Origin: Paratissierella segnis
GTDB lineage: Bacteria > Bacillota > Clostridia > Tissierellales > Tissierellaceae
Length of the DNA: 64,000 bases
NCBI RefSeq assembly: GCF_014385195.1
Contig: NZ_JACRTG010000012.1
Coordinates: 41,460 to 105,459, forward strand
Direction of reading: 5' to 3'
Each line of letters begins with the position of its first letter. Position 1 is the first letter of the stretch. Shown one piece after another: positions 24,137 through 32,953 of this stretch. A program made the translations under genes and the position numbers. A model generated the notes under the pieces. The model did no database searches. It worked only from the letters and a program-made list of their open reading frames with translations, and had not been told where the DNA came from.

Positions 24137-24556
24137 ATGAAAAAAATATTATATATATTATGTGTTACATTAGCATTGGTATCATTGGCAGGTTGCACAT
24201 CCAGACCGGAAATATCCGAAGAAGCATTAGGTGGCAGTGCTCAAATCCTTGAAAGTAATGTGGAAGTAGATGATGCTGAAATAATCGTTGAAAAAAACAA
24301 GATTATGTTTTACATAGCGCCACTTGATGTAAGCTCATCAGATGAAAGATTAAGAGAATTGGGAGTAGATTTTGTGAAGGTGTTGGGAGGATATACTGCA
24401 GGGGAAGAGCTAGAGGCTCCAACAGAAGAATACTATGGTGAATTGTATGATTATTATGATGTGGAAATCATAATAGAAGGAGAGCATGGAGCAGTATTAG
24501 ATAAGGCTACTAAAGCTAAAGGGAAAAATGAAATAGTTTGGCAGGAATCCTTATAA
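24137..24556 (+). CDS. Small lipoprotein, unknown function
   Basis: A 139-residue protein with a lipoprotein signal peptide ending L-A-G-C (Cys20). The mature part is acidic and ends in a beta-rich domain of about 100 residues with no recognised motif. It stands alone between two PTS operons with its own unusual promoter and no visible terminator. Confidence 0.7.
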   Translation: MKKILYILCVTLALVSLAGCTSRPEISEEALGGSAQILESNVEVDDAEIIVEKNKIMFYIAPLDVSSSDERLRELGVDFVKVLGGYTAGEELEAPTEEYYGELYDYYDVEIIIEGEHGAVLDKATKAKGKNEIVWQESL

Positions 24557-24592
24557 AAAATTGTTAAAATTATTTCAAATTATTGTATTTTT

Positions 24593-24620
24593 TTGTTTAT
24601 TGTGATATTCTATATATAGT
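24593..24620 (+). promoter_or_regulatory. Probable promoter of the RAT-controlled PTS operon
   Basis: TTGTTT, 16 bases, TATAGT, about 17 bases before the antiterminator RNA site. Confidence 0.4.
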
Positions 24621-24636
24621 GTAAATAGATAAGTAA

Positions 24637-24664
24637 GGATTGTTACTCTTCGGAGGCTTGACCT
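24637..24664 (+). promoter_or_regulatory. Ribonucleic antiterminator (RAT) site
   Basis: The sequence begins GGATTGTTACTCTTCGGAGG and ends CTTGACCT, matching the layout of LicT/SacY-type RAT hairpins (GGATTGTTAC start). It overlaps the left arm of the terminator at 24645, so the two structures exclude each other. Confidence 0.8.
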
Positions 24665-24715
24665 TATAATTAGTAGTTGCTGATTATATAGTCAATCTTT
24701 CGAAGAGTTTTCTTA
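24645..24715 (+). terminator. Leader terminator controlled by the RAT
   Basis: ACTCTTCG (24645-24652) pairs with CGAAGAGT (24701-24708), followed by TTTTCTTATTT. In the absence of active antiterminator, transcription would stop before the EIIA gene. Confidence 0.75.
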
Positions 24716-24808
24716 TTTCTAAGAATATAACGAATAGGAAAGTTCTGCTTTGATTAGGATAATAAAAGAACTTTACGTAGATGCTTTTCTAATAAGGGGT
24801 GATAGAAA

Positions 24809-25309
24809 TTGCTTAATTTTTTTAAAAAGAAAAATGAAGAATTATATTCAATAGCAAATGGGGAAGTTATTTCTATTACAAGTGTTAATGATAAATTATT
24901 TGCTAATAAATTATTAGGAGATGGTGTTGCTTTTTTATTATCAGATGGCAAAATATATTCGCCTTGTGATGCAGAAGTGGTAATGTTAGCGAAAACAAAA
25001 CATGCAATTGGATTAAAAACAAAAAACGGAGGCGAATTGTTAATTCATATTGGGCTTGATACAGTTAATTTGAACGGTGAGGGATTCAATGTTTTTGTTA
25101 AAACCGGTGATAAGGTGAAGCGAGGTACAAAATTAGTAGAAGTTAATTTGGAATTTATGAATTCAAAAAAAATTGATCTAATGACGCCCATCATTTTAAC
25201 CAATGGTGATGAGTATAGTTTAAATATATTGAAGATAAATCAGAGGATAAGTTTAAATGATGTAATAATTAAACTAGAAAAAAATAAAAATGGAGGGAAA
25301 AGTTTATGA
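24809..25309 (+). CDS. PTS glucose-type EIIA component (free-standing)
   Basis: A 166-residue EIIA-Glc domain: D-G-V-A-F-L-L-S-D-G-K-I-Y-S-P near 37-51 and the active histidine region G-G-E-L-L-I-H-I-G-L-D-T-V. It starts at TTG 24809 after AAGGGGTGA. In many beta-glucoside systems this domain is fused to EIIBC; here it is separate. It overlaps the antiterminator gene by four bases. Confidence 0.9.
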   Translation: MLNFFKKKNEELYSIANGEVISITSVNDKLFANKLLGDGVAFLLSDGKIYSPCDAEVVMLAKTKHAIGLKTKNGGELLIHIGLDTVNLNGEGFNVFVKTGDKVKRGTKLVEVNLEFMNSKKIDLMTPIILTNGDEYSLNILKINQRISLNDVIIKLEKNKNGGKSL

Positions 25310-26142
25310 GAATCATTCGTAACATAAACAATAACGTTTCCCTTTGCAAAGATAGTAATAATGTGCAGGTGGTAGTCTTTGGAAAGGGGATTGGGTTTTT
25401 AAAAGTTAATGAAGAAGTTCCCTTATCTAAGATAGAAAGGACATTTTATAATGTTAATAAGAACTATTTAGATGTAATTGCATCATTGCCTGAAGATGTG
25501 TTAGAGGTGTCAAGCAAGATTATTGATATGGCAAATATCAAACTTAATACAAGCTATAAGTCTAACGTTGTCTTATCGTTGGCTGATCACATCAATTCTG
25601 CAATACAAAGAAAGCAAAACAATATTAGCATTAAATTGCCATTGATATATGAAATAAAGCACTTGTATCCAATGGAGATAGAAATCGGTAAGGAAGCTGT
25701 TAAGCTGATTTCAGACAAATTGAATGTTGAACTTCCAAGTGAGGAAGTAGTCGGGATTACATTACATTTGGTAAACTACGGAACAACAAACAATCCTATT
25801 GATGATAAGAATGAAGAAAAGATTGTTGATGATTGTACTAAGCTTATTGAAGATGAACTTAATATCAAGATAGATAGATCGTCATTTAGCTATTTTAGAT
25901 TTGTATCACATTTGCATTATTTATTTTCAAGAACAAATGAACAGATGAAGAGTGATAATGAAGAAATATATAAAATGATAAAGAGTAAATATGCAGATAC
26001 TGATATATATGATTGTACGATAAGAATTCGTGATTATTTGAGCAAGACGCTGGATTTTAAATTAAATGATGAAGAATTACTATATTTGTTTATACATGTT
26101 AATAAATTGTGTATACATGAAGATTGTTACCTAGAGGGTTAG
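25306..26142 (+). CDS. BglG/LicT-family transcription antiterminator
   Basis: A 278-residue regulator with an N-terminal CAT RNA-binding domain (R-I-I-R-N-I-N-N-N-V to G-F-L-K-V-N; residues 1-55) and two PRD domains (about 65-170 and 175-278). Conserved histidines are visible in L-A-D-H and T-L-H-L (PRD1) and in R-F-V-S-H-L-H and I-H-V-N (PRD2). Phosphorylation by PTS proteins at the PRDs should control binding to the RAT upstream. It sits inside the operon it regulates. Confidence 0.92.
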   Translation: MRIIRNINNNVSLCKDSNNVQVVVFGKGIGFLKVNEEVPLSKIERTFYNVNKNYLDVIASLPEDVLEVSSKIIDMANIKLNTSYKSNVVLSLADHINSAIQRKQNNISIKLPLIYEIKHLYPMEIEIGKEAVKLISDKLNVELPSEEVVGITLHLVNYGTTNNPIDDKNEEKIVDDCTKLIEDELNIKIDRSSFSYFRFVSHLHYLFSRTNEQMKSDNEEIYKMIKSKYADTDIYDCTIRIRDYLSKTLDFKLNDEELLYLFIHVNKLCIHEDCYLEG

Positions 26143-26221
26143 GGTTTTTATTTTGGCAAATACGATGTAATGCGCGCGACATCGTTTGCATATAATCAGG
26201 ATTAAATCACAAATTAAAATG

Positions 26222-26268
26222 AAAGGAGTGCATGATATTTAGTCTTGTAAATATCATCAAGAATAGAT
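26222..26268 (+). promoter_or_regulatory. uORF/hairpin leader of the EIIBC gene (copy 1)
   Basis: AAAGGAG at 26222 is followed four bases later by an upstream ATG (26232), then the inverted repeat GATATTT-N8-AAATATC, then the EIIBC ATG exactly 37 bases after the upstream ATG. The upstream frame (23 codons) runs into the EIIBC gene in another frame. The same arrangement, with the same spacing, occurs at 27720. Confidence 0.6.
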
Positions 26269-27684
26269 ATGAAAAAGAAAGATTATTCAATGATGTCCTC
26301 TGAAATAGTCAAAGGTATTGGAGGTAAAGATAACGTCAGCTTTTTCACACATTGTGTAACTAGATTGAGATTTAATTTAAAGGATAAAGGATTAGTAGAT
26401 AGCAATGGAATTGAAAAGATATCTGGTATAATTGGATGCCAATGGGTTGGTGATCAGTTACAGATTATAATTGGACAAGAAGTTGAAGATGTATATGAAA
26501 CAATTTGTGAACTTGAGGGGTTTAAAAGAGAAGATGCAATCGAAGAAGATACTCAATCTGATTCACAAAAAAAGAAAAGATTCTCATTCAAGTATCTTTT
26601 AAATGAAGTTATTATCGGCACGATTTCGGAATGTGTATTTCCTATTTATCCGATTTTTGTTGGTGCAGGAATTATCAAAATGTTCGCTACAATTTTGGGA
26701 CCGAATTTATTGAACTTTTTTTCGGCAGAAAGTGACGTTTTAACTTTATTAAATTTTGTAGGAGATGCCGGGTTTTATTATTTTCCTGTTTTTGTCGCTT
26801 GGACAGCTGCAAAAAAATTCAATACAAGCATTTCGATTGCTTTGTTTTTAAGTTCCGTATTGGTTCATCCAACATTGGTTGGAATGGTTGCAGAAGGTAC
26901 CAAATTTACCGTTTTTGGCATTCCGATGACCTTAGTCAATTATCCTAATCAATTATTACCTAGTATTTTAATGGTTTGGGTTTTATCTTATGTTTATAAA
27001 TATGTAGATAAAGTATGTCCAAAGTCTGTTAAAACAGCTGTTGTTCCAGTATGCACAGTTCTTATTATGCTTCCTATAACACTATGTTTATTAGGACCTA
27101 TTGGAAGCTATTGCGGTATTCTAATAGCTATCGTTGCAAAATGGCTTGTTTCAACAGTTGGTCCATTGGCAGTAGGGTTAATTGGCGGATTATGGTATGT
27201 ACTTGTTGGCTTAGGAATGGATAAGGCTTTAATCCCAATTATATTGAATCAGTTTGCAACTCAAGGGTATGATGACCTATTTTGGTTGAGTGCAATTGTT
27301 GCCACATATGCTTTGATAGGGGTAGCTGTTGCCTTTGCTATTCGTTCTAAAAAGGAAGAAAGAGCAATGAATACATCTAGTGCGATTACGTTAATTTTGG
27401 GGGGAGTTAGTGAGCCAACTATCTTCGGATGTATTTTCCGTTTTAAAAAAGCTATGATATGGTTGTTCACCGGAGGTTTTGTAGGTGGCATCATTGCTTC
27501 TATATTGAATGTAAAAGCATATACCATAGGAACAGGCAATATTTTGTTTTTCACGGTATGTGCAGGTGGAGACGGTTCAAGTCTTGTTCCCGGAATTATT
27601 GCTTGTGTTGCAGCATTTTTAGTTAGTTTTATTTTATCAATGCTATTTGGGTTCACAGACAGGTCTGAAAGACAGGTGAGATAG
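26269..27684 (+). CDS. PTS EIIBC transporter (glucose/beta-glucoside superfamily)
   Basis: A 471-residue fusion. The EIIB domain (1-90) has the phosphocysteine Cys29 in T-H-C-V-T-R-L-R-F. The EIIC domain (about 110-465) has around ten membrane segments and the conserved G-G-V-S-E-P-T-I-F-G motif near 382-391. EIIA is encoded separately at 24809. The substrate cannot be read; the downstream M81 peptidase suggests something other than a plain beta-glucoside. A gap of about 125 bases with a GC-rich hairpin (ACGATGT and ACATCGT, 26162-26185) precedes it. Confidence 0.92.
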   Translation: MKKKDYSMMSSEIVKGIGGKDNVSFFTHCVTRLRFNLKDKGLVDSNGIEKISGIIGCQWVGDQLQIIIGQEVEDVYETICELEGFKREDAIEEDTQSDSQKKKRFSFKYLLNEVIIGTISECVFPIYPIFVGAGIIKMFATILGPNLLNFFSAESDVLTLLNFVGDAGFYYFPVFVAWTAAKKFNTSISIALFLSSVLVHPTLVGMVAEGTKFTVFGIPMTLVNYPNQLLPSILMVWVLSYVYKYVDKVCPKSVKTAVVPVCTVLIMLPITLCLLGPIGSYCGILIAIVAKWLVSTVGPLAVGLIGGLWYVLVGLGMDKALIPIILNQFATQGYDDLFWLSAIVATYALIGVAVAFAIRSKKEERAMNTSSAITLILGGVSEPTIFGCIFRFKKAMIWLFTGGFVGGIIASILNVKAYTIGTGNILFFTVCAGGDGSSLVPGIIACVAAFLVSFILSMLFGFTDRSERQVR

Positions 27685-27719
27685 GGCTGAGCTAAGCTTA
27701 TAAGACACAAATCCAAAAG

Positions 27720-27766
27720 AAAGGAGATTATGATATTTAGATTCTATAAATATCATGCAAATAAAT
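27720..27766 (+). promoter_or_regulatory. uORF/hairpin leader of the M81 gene (copy 2)
   Basis: AAAGGAG at 27720, upstream ATG at 27730, GATATTT and AAATATC arms, and the gene ATG (27767) again 37 bases after the upstream ATG. The upstream frame has 24 codons and overlaps the gene. About 40 of 50 bases match copy 1. Confidence 0.6.
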
Positions 27767-29230
27767 ATGAAAGTATTAGTAGCACATATTACGTCGGAAT
27801 GTAATGAACATATTTCCCATGTTGCAGATTTAGATGCATTTTTGCTATTGTATGGAGATGATTGCATAAAAGCAATGCATATTAAAGATATTTTCGAGGA
27901 AAAAAATATTGAATTAGTTCCTGCTATTTTTGCAAGTCTTCATCCAAGCGGAATGATTAAGCATGAAGCTTTTGATTTTATTGCAAATAAAATTATAAAT
28001 ACAATTAGGGATAATATTAATGAAATAGATGGAATATATCTTCAACTTCATGGGGCAAGCGGAATAAAGAATCTTGATGAAGTTTCCGGAGAGCATTATC
28101 TTATTAAGAAAATCCGTGAAATTGTAGGACAATTTATGCCAATTGCTGTAGTAATGGATCCCCATGGAAATATAACCGAAGAATTAACGAACAATGTCAA
28201 TTTGGTTCGTTGTTATAGAGAATCGCCACATTCAGATCAGGTAGATACGGAGAGATTGGTTGCCAAAAAGTTTATTAATCTTTTAGAAAATAGGAGGGAA
28301 ATGAAACCTATTATTCGGAAATTGCCAATAATGGTCGGGGGTGAGAGAAGTGTTTCGGCGAAAGAACCTATGTTGACCATAAATACAATGTTAGATGAAG
28401 CTGAAAAAGACCCTAGAGTATTTTCGGATTCTTACCATATTGGATATATTCGCCATGATGATGATAAATTAGGGGCAGCAGTGGTTGTTGTACCGAATAC
28501 ACCACAGGATATTCAATATTGTGAAAAAGTCGCAGACGAGATTTCAGCATATGCTTGGGAACATAGGAAGGAATTTAAATTTAGCGGAAATTTTGATGAA
28601 CCTAGTGAATCCATAAAAAAAGCGATTAGTTTTGTAGGGAAAACAGCAGTTATTACTGATTCGGGAGATAACTGCGGGGCAGGTGGAGCCGGTCAAAATA
28701 CAGTTATTCTAAGAGAATTATTGAAATCAAATCTATGTGGGAAAAAGGTGCTTATTGCGGGAATTAATGATCCTCAGACACATAGTCAAATGAATTCATA
28801 CAAGATAGGAGATCATATTTCCATTGATTTAGGTGTAGGAGAGGATGAATTGTCAGCTCCGGTTCATATTGAAGGAACGCTAAAACAAATAGGTGAAGAA
28901 ATGTATGGATTAGGTGTTTCACATGTTGTGGGTAAAGCGTATACGGTAAATGTTGATAGTACTTTTATTGACGTAATAATTCTAAATAGGAATATACAAT
29001 ATGGTAATATGGATCAATTTCATAAAGCCGGATTAGAATTTCATAACTATGATATAGTAGTCGTTAAAATGGGATATCTTGATACGTATTTGGTACCGGA
29101 GACTTCATATCATATTATGGCGTTGACTGACGGACCGACAATACAAAGATCGGAAAAAATTCCTTTTAAACGCATTTATAGACCAATGTGGCCTATAGAC
29201 GACTTTGATAGTCTAAGATATATTGATTAG
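27767..29230 (+). CDS. M81-family metallopeptidase (MlrC-like)
   Basis: A 487-residue protein of the MlrC/M81 family, zinc enzymes first described for microcystin linear-peptide degradation. Visible landmarks are Q-L-H-G-A-S-G near 90, D-P-H-G-N near 125, Y-R-E-S-P-H-S-D-Q-V-D-T near 146, and the C-terminal D-S-G-D-N-C-G-A-G-G near 300. ATG 27767 is preferred over 27755 because copy 1 of the leader has the same spacing. Located directly after a PTS EIIBC gene, it may process a peptide- or amine-linked sugar; this is inference. Confidence 0.85.
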   Translation: MKVLVAHITSECNEHISHVADLDAFLLLYGDDCIKAMHIKDIFEEKNIELVPAIFASLHPSGMIKHEAFDFIANKIINTIRDNINEIDGIYLQLHGASGIKNLDEVSGEHYLIKKIREIVGQFMPIAVVMDPHGNITEELTNNVNLVRCYRESPHSDQVDTERLVAKKFINLLENRREMKPIIRKLPIMVGGERSVSAKEPMLTINTMLDEAEKDPRVFSDSYHIGYIRHDDDKLGAAVVVVPNTPQDIQYCEKVADEISAYAWEHRKEFKFSGNFDEPSESIKKAISFVGKTAVITDSGDNCGAGGAGQNTVILRELLKSNLCGKKVLIAGINDPQTHSQMNSYKIGDHISIDLGVGEDELSAPVHIEGTLKQIGEEMYGLGVSHVVGKAYTVNVDSTFIDVIILNRNIQYGNMDQFHKAGLEFHNYDIVVVKMGYLDTYLVPETSYHIMALTDGPTIQRSEKIPFKRIYRPMWPIDDFDSLRYID

Positions 29231-29341
29231 TTTAAAGCTTATTGGACATTGGTTTCACCGAAAATGAAATAAGAAAATTAGATTAGTTATTAACAATTAG
29301 GGTATAAACGTTAGACAAATATCTGAGAGGAGTGATAAAAT

Positions 29342-30259
29342 ATGAAAAGGTTTTTAGACTTGGCGGCTTCAGATTTTAGAACAATAAATAAAAGGGATCT
29401 ACTTGATTCTATAGTTGCGAGTGAAGGAAGGGTTCTAATGAGTGAAATTATTCCTCATCTTAACCCGATGCTTTACGAAATTTCTGATGCAGAATTAGCT
29501 TCCGCGATGGGTGCAGATATTATATTATTAAATATGCTTGATGTAAATAATCCTGTAATTAAAGGCATTCCCATAGAACAGGGTCCGGAAGCAGTTGAAG
29601 AACTTAAACGTCTTGTAGGTAGACCGCTGGGAATTAACTTAGAACCTGTATCTGAAAGCCTTGGACTTGAATTACCCGAATTAAAATTCAATGAAGGTAG
29701 AAAAGCTACTGCAGAAAACGCAATAAAAGCAAGGGATTTGGGTATAAAGTTTATACTTATAACCGGTAATCCGGGAATAGGCGTTGGGAATGCACAGATT
29801 GCTAAAGCTTTAAAAGAAATTAGTGCTGTTGTTGGTGATGACATAGTTCTTTGTGCGGGAAAAATGCATGCTGCAAGTGTCCTCTCTGAATCAGGAGATA
29901 GTATTATAAGCAAAAAAGATATTGAAGAATTCGTAGAGTCAGGCGCTGATATAATCCTTATTCCTGCCCCCGGCACTGTACCTGGGATAACTCTTGATAT
30001 TGCTAAAGAACTTATTGCTTATGCACATAAACTCGGCGTAGCAACATTGACTTCTATAGGAACTTCACAAGAAGGAGCGGACCCAGATACGATTAGGGAG
30101 ATTGCTTTGATGTGTAAAATGGCAGGAACTGATATTCATCATATTGGAGACTCAGGTTATCTGGGTATGGCACTGCCTGAAAATATCAAAACATACAGCA
30201 CGGCTATCAGAGGTATTCGTCATACTTATTTAAGGATGGCGCGATCTGTAAATAGATAA
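29342..30259 (+). CDS. TIM-barrel-like protein of unknown function
   Basis: A 305-residue cytoplasmic protein, probably a (beta/alpha)8 barrel: alternating strands such as A-D-I-I-L-L-N-M, K-F-I-L-I-T-G-N-P-G, A-D-I-I-L-I-P-A-P-G-T-V-P-G and V-A-T-L-T-S-I-G-T-S-Q-E-G-A, with H-H-I-G-D-S-G-Y near the end. Phosphate-binding-like glycine loops are apparent. I do not recognise a named family. It follows the M81 gene by 111 bases and is the last gene of the PTS unit, so it may act on the phosphorylated substrate. Confidence 0.6.
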   Translation: MKRFLDLAASDFRTINKRDLLDSIVASEGRVLMSEIIPHLNPMLYEISDAELASAMGADIILLNMLDVNNPVIKGIPIEQGPEAVEELKRLVGRPLGINLEPVSESLGLELPELKFNEGRKATAENAIKARDLGIKFILITGNPGIGVGNAQIAKALKEISAVVGDDIVLCAGKMHAASVLSESGDSIISKKDIEEFVESGADIILIPAPGTVPGITLDIAKELIAYAHKLGVATLTSIGTSQEGADPDTIREIALMCKMAGTDIHHIGDSGYLGMALPENIKTYSTAIRGIRHTYLRMARSVNR

Positions 30260-30295
30260 TAGAAAACAACAAATAAACGTATAAATAATTTTTAT

Positions 30296-30328
30296 AACCC
30301 CACTGGATGTGCTATCCGGTGGGGTTTT
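30296..30328 (+). terminator. Terminator of the RAT-controlled PTS unit
   Basis: ACCCCACTGGAT and ATCCGGTGGGGT pair around GTGCT, followed by TTT. Confidence 0.85.
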
Positions 30329-30337
30329 GTATACCTT

Positions 30338-30379
30338 GGCACCAAAAACGGATATAAGATTTATAATTTTGTAGAAATT
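30338..30379. repeat. 42-bp direct repeat, left copy
   Basis: Begins GGCACCAAAAACGGATATAA and ends TTTTGTAGAAATT; identical over 42 bases to 35179-35220. The pair brackets the glycerate kinase module. Confidence 0.85.
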
Positions 30380-30408
30380 TAGAATACCTATATATTGAAC
30401 TAAACTAA

Positions 30409-30447
30409 GCATCCCTTTCATAGTTTTTTATGGAAGGGATGCATTTT
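30409..30447. terminator. Terminator of the glycerate kinase operon
   Basis: GCATCCCTTTCATAG and a TATGGAAGGGATGC arm pair around Ts, 8 bases after the glycerate kinase stop on the minus strand. It resembles the terminators at 16249 and 18963. Confidence 0.75.
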
Positions 30448-30454
30448 TAAAATT

Positions 30455-31585
30455 TTAGTTTATTCTTTTTATCAATCGTAAAATATCCTCTATTGTAGCT
30501 CTATAAAAGCTTTCGCTGTTATATCGTGCTTCTGAGAATGGAATAGGCTTTCTATTGATGCTGAATATACTAGTTACTCCCATGTCATAAATTGGGTAAG
30601 CATCCTCTTCTACGGCACCTACTATTGCAATTACAGGAATATCTTGGATTTTTCCCCTTGAGGCAACACCGCTAATGACTTTTCCTCTAAGGCTTTGTGA
30701 ATCCAGTCTGCCTTCTCCCGTAATGATAAGATCAGCATCTTTTATGCGGCTATCAAAATCTACTGTATCAAGCATAATGTCAATGCCAGGTTCCAACGTA
30801 CCATTTAAAAAAGCTACAACTCCTGCACCCATACCTCCAGCAGCACCGCTACCGGGAATCTGGGCTACATTTTTATTTAGATTTTCCTTTATAGCTTTAT
30901 CAAGAGCTATCAATTGGTAATCTAAGAATTCAACCATTTTATCACTTGCGCCTTTTTGAGGAGCAAAAATATAAGCAGCACCGGTTTTTCCATAAAGAGG
31001 GTTATCAATATCACACATAGCAGTTATGGAAATGTTTCTTAAAAGTTCATTTGCTGCTGATGTATCAATGTATTGAATTTTATCTAAACTGCCTCCGGTA
31101 GGGATAAAACTGTTACCTTCTTTATCTTTAAATACAACTCCTAATGCAGCTGCGCAGCCACAGCCGCCATCATTGGTGGCGCTGCCGCCAAGACCTATAA
31201 TAATTTTATTTGCACCCTTTATGATTGCGTCTTTAATCAGTATTCCGACACCATATGTAGATGCCCTGCAAGGATCAAGCTGTCCCTCTGCTAAAGGAAG
31301 TCCTGCCGCTGATGACATCTCTATAATGGCTGTATTTTCAATCAAAGCGTAGTAAGCATTTATGCTTTTTCCAAAAGGATTTTGAGTTTCTATTTCTATT
31401 TTTTTTCCGACTTCCATAATGTTGAGAAAGCTGTCAACGGTACCTTCTCCTCCGTCTGCTACAGGAATATTTACCACTTGGCATTCGGGAAAAAATTTGT
31501 GTATGCTTTTAGCAGCAATACTGCAAATTTCCATAGATGATAATGTACCCTTAAATGAATCAGATACAACAACACATTTTCTCAT
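30455..31585 (-). CDS. Glycerate kinase
   Basis: A 376-residue glycerate kinase of the GarK/GlxK family, which phosphorylates D-glycerate with ATP. Landmarks are D-S-F-K-G-T-L-S near residue 9, P-V-A-D-G-G-E-G-T near 42, I-G-L-G-G-S-A-T-N-D-G-G-x-G near 130 and I-T-G-E-G-R-L-D near 288. It is the last gene of a minus-strand operon (MBL hydrolase, CdaR, GntP, kinase). Confidence 0.93.
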   Translation of the reverse strand: MRKCVVVSDSFKGTLSSMEICSIAAKSIHKFFPECQVVNIPVADGGEGTVDSFLNIMEVGKKIEIETQNPFGKSINAYYALIENTAIIEMSSAAGLPLAEGQLDPCRASTYGVGILIKDAIIKGANKIIIGLGGSATNDGGCGCAAALGVVFKDKEGNSFIPTGGSLDKIQYIDTSAANELLRNISITAMCDIDNPLYGKTGAAYIFAPQKGASDKMVEFLDYQLIALDKAIKENLNKNVAQIPGSGAAGGMGAGVVAFLNGTLEPGIDIMLDTVDFDSRIKDADLIITGEGRLDSQSLRGKVISGVASRGKIQDIPVIAIVGAVEEDAYPIYDMGVTSIFSINRKPIPFSEARYNSESFYRATIEDILRLIKRIN

Positions 31586-31603
31586 TTGTTTTCCTTTCTT
31601 TGT

Positions 31604-32953
31604 TTATATTAAGATAAGTGATAGCAGATAGATGAAGATAATAGAAACCAGACCTATAGCTAACGTCATACCGGTTTGTGCTTTATATGCTTGTTTAGTA
31701 TTCATATCGGAAAATTCTGCAACAATCCAGAAATAAGCATCATTTGCATGGGAAACCACCATTGAACCTGCTGCAATTGCTAATGCTGCCAATACTCTTC
31801 CCATTGGGGAGCCAAGACCTAGAACGTCAAGCATTGGTAAAGTCATGCTGGTCGCCAATACTTGTACTACAGTAGTAGCACCCATGGCTGTTTTGAAAAA
31901 TGCAGCGATTATAAATGGTAAGATAACACCCAGAGCCGGACTTAGGAAATTACCGCCAATGGATTCTGCTAATGGAAGCGCTTGAAGAATCGCACCAAAA
32001 GATCCGCCTGCGCCAATTATTGCAAGCATTCCTGCAGAGCTGTTAATTCCTTCGCCAATATATTTTGTTAAATTTGCTCTATCGCTTTTTGCAACAAGGG
32101 TCATTGAGACAAACATACCTATAATAAGGGCAATGCTTGGATTGCCTACCAAATCAAGGAAAAATTTTACTGCTCCTGTTCCAAATGGTGCGCTTTCAAG
32201 ACTGGCAATAGCTTGAAGTGCTATTAACAGTACAATAATTAGTATTGGAGAGAAAGAATGCAGTTTTCCGGGCAATTTTCCGTATTTTGCGATTAGTTCT
32301 TCTTCAGTAAACTCCGGATTTGGGGGGATGTCAATTTTAGATGATATTTTTTTTGCATAGATTACGCCCGCAATAGTGCCGGGAATAGCAACAATCAAAC
32401 CTAAGCCAAGCAGCACGCCGAAGTTTGCATTTAGCCCGTTGGCAATTGCAAGTGTGCCCGGATGCAACGGAGTAAAACAGTGTGTTGTAAATAATCCGGC
32501 ACTAAGTGCTGTAGCCATTACTGCCAATGATACATTAGATTTCTTGGCCATTGGTCTTGCGATTGGAGCAAGCACTACATAGCCGGAGTTACAAAACAGA
32601 GGAATACCGGCAACATAACCTGTAAGAGCCATTGCAAGAACAGAACGCTTTTCACCAACTGCACCTAAAATGGTATTTGCAATTACAAGGGCAGCGCCTG
32701 TTTTTTCAAGCATTACACCAATAATTCCTCCTGTAAGAACAATGATACCAACACTGCCTAAAATATTTCCAAAACCGCTTTCAACATGAGTCATAATTTC
32801 TTTTGGATTCATGCCTGTTGCAAGACCCAAGGCAATTGATACTATCAATAAAGCTAAAAATGGATGGGCTTTTAGTTTTGTAATTGCAATGATCATTGCA
32901 ATTATAGCAAGTATAATAACTACAAATAAATATGTTGTAGACATTAAATTCAC
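31604..32953 (-). CDS. GntP-family gluconate/glycerate permease
   Basis: A 449-residue transporter with about twelve membrane segments. Family signs include G-G-I-I-G-V-M-L-E-K-T-G-A-A near 76-89, P-L-F-C-N-S-G-Y near 114-121 and S-H-A-N-D-A-Y-F-W near 402-410. It takes up sugar acids by proton symport. With glycerate kinase downstream and CdaR upstream, glycerate or a related sugar acid is the probable substrate. It overlaps CdaR by four bases. Confidence 0.92.
   Translation of the reverse strand: MNLMSTTYLFVVIILAIIAMIIAITKLKAHPFLALLIVSIALGLATGMNPKEIMTHVESGFGNILGSVGIIVLTGGIIGVMLEKTGAALVIANTILGAVGEKRSVLAMALTGYVAGIPLFCNSGYVVLAPIARPMAKKSNVSLAVMATALSAGLFTTHCFTPLHPGTLAIANGLNANFGVLLGLGLIVAIPGTIAGVIYAKKISSKIDIPPNPEFTEEELIAKYGKLPGKLHSFSPILIIVLLIALQAIASLESAPFGTGAVKFFLDLVGNPSIALIIGMFVSMTLVAKSDRANLTKYIGEGINSSAGMLAIIGAGGSFGAILQALPLAESIGGNFLSPALGVILPFIIAAFFKTAMGATTVVQVLATSMTLPMLDVLGLGSPMGRVLAALAIAAGSMVVSHANDAYFWIVAEFSDMNTKQAYKAQTGMTLAIGLVSIIFIYLLSLILI

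Noticed and set aside
27261..27716. 151-codon antisense frame in the EIIBC gene
   Set aside because: Mirror of membrane-helix coding sequence.
29473..29976. 167-codon antisense frame within the TIM-barrel gene
   Set aside because: Product is low-complexity Ser/Pro/Ile and lacks a start signal; the plus-strand frame is coherent.
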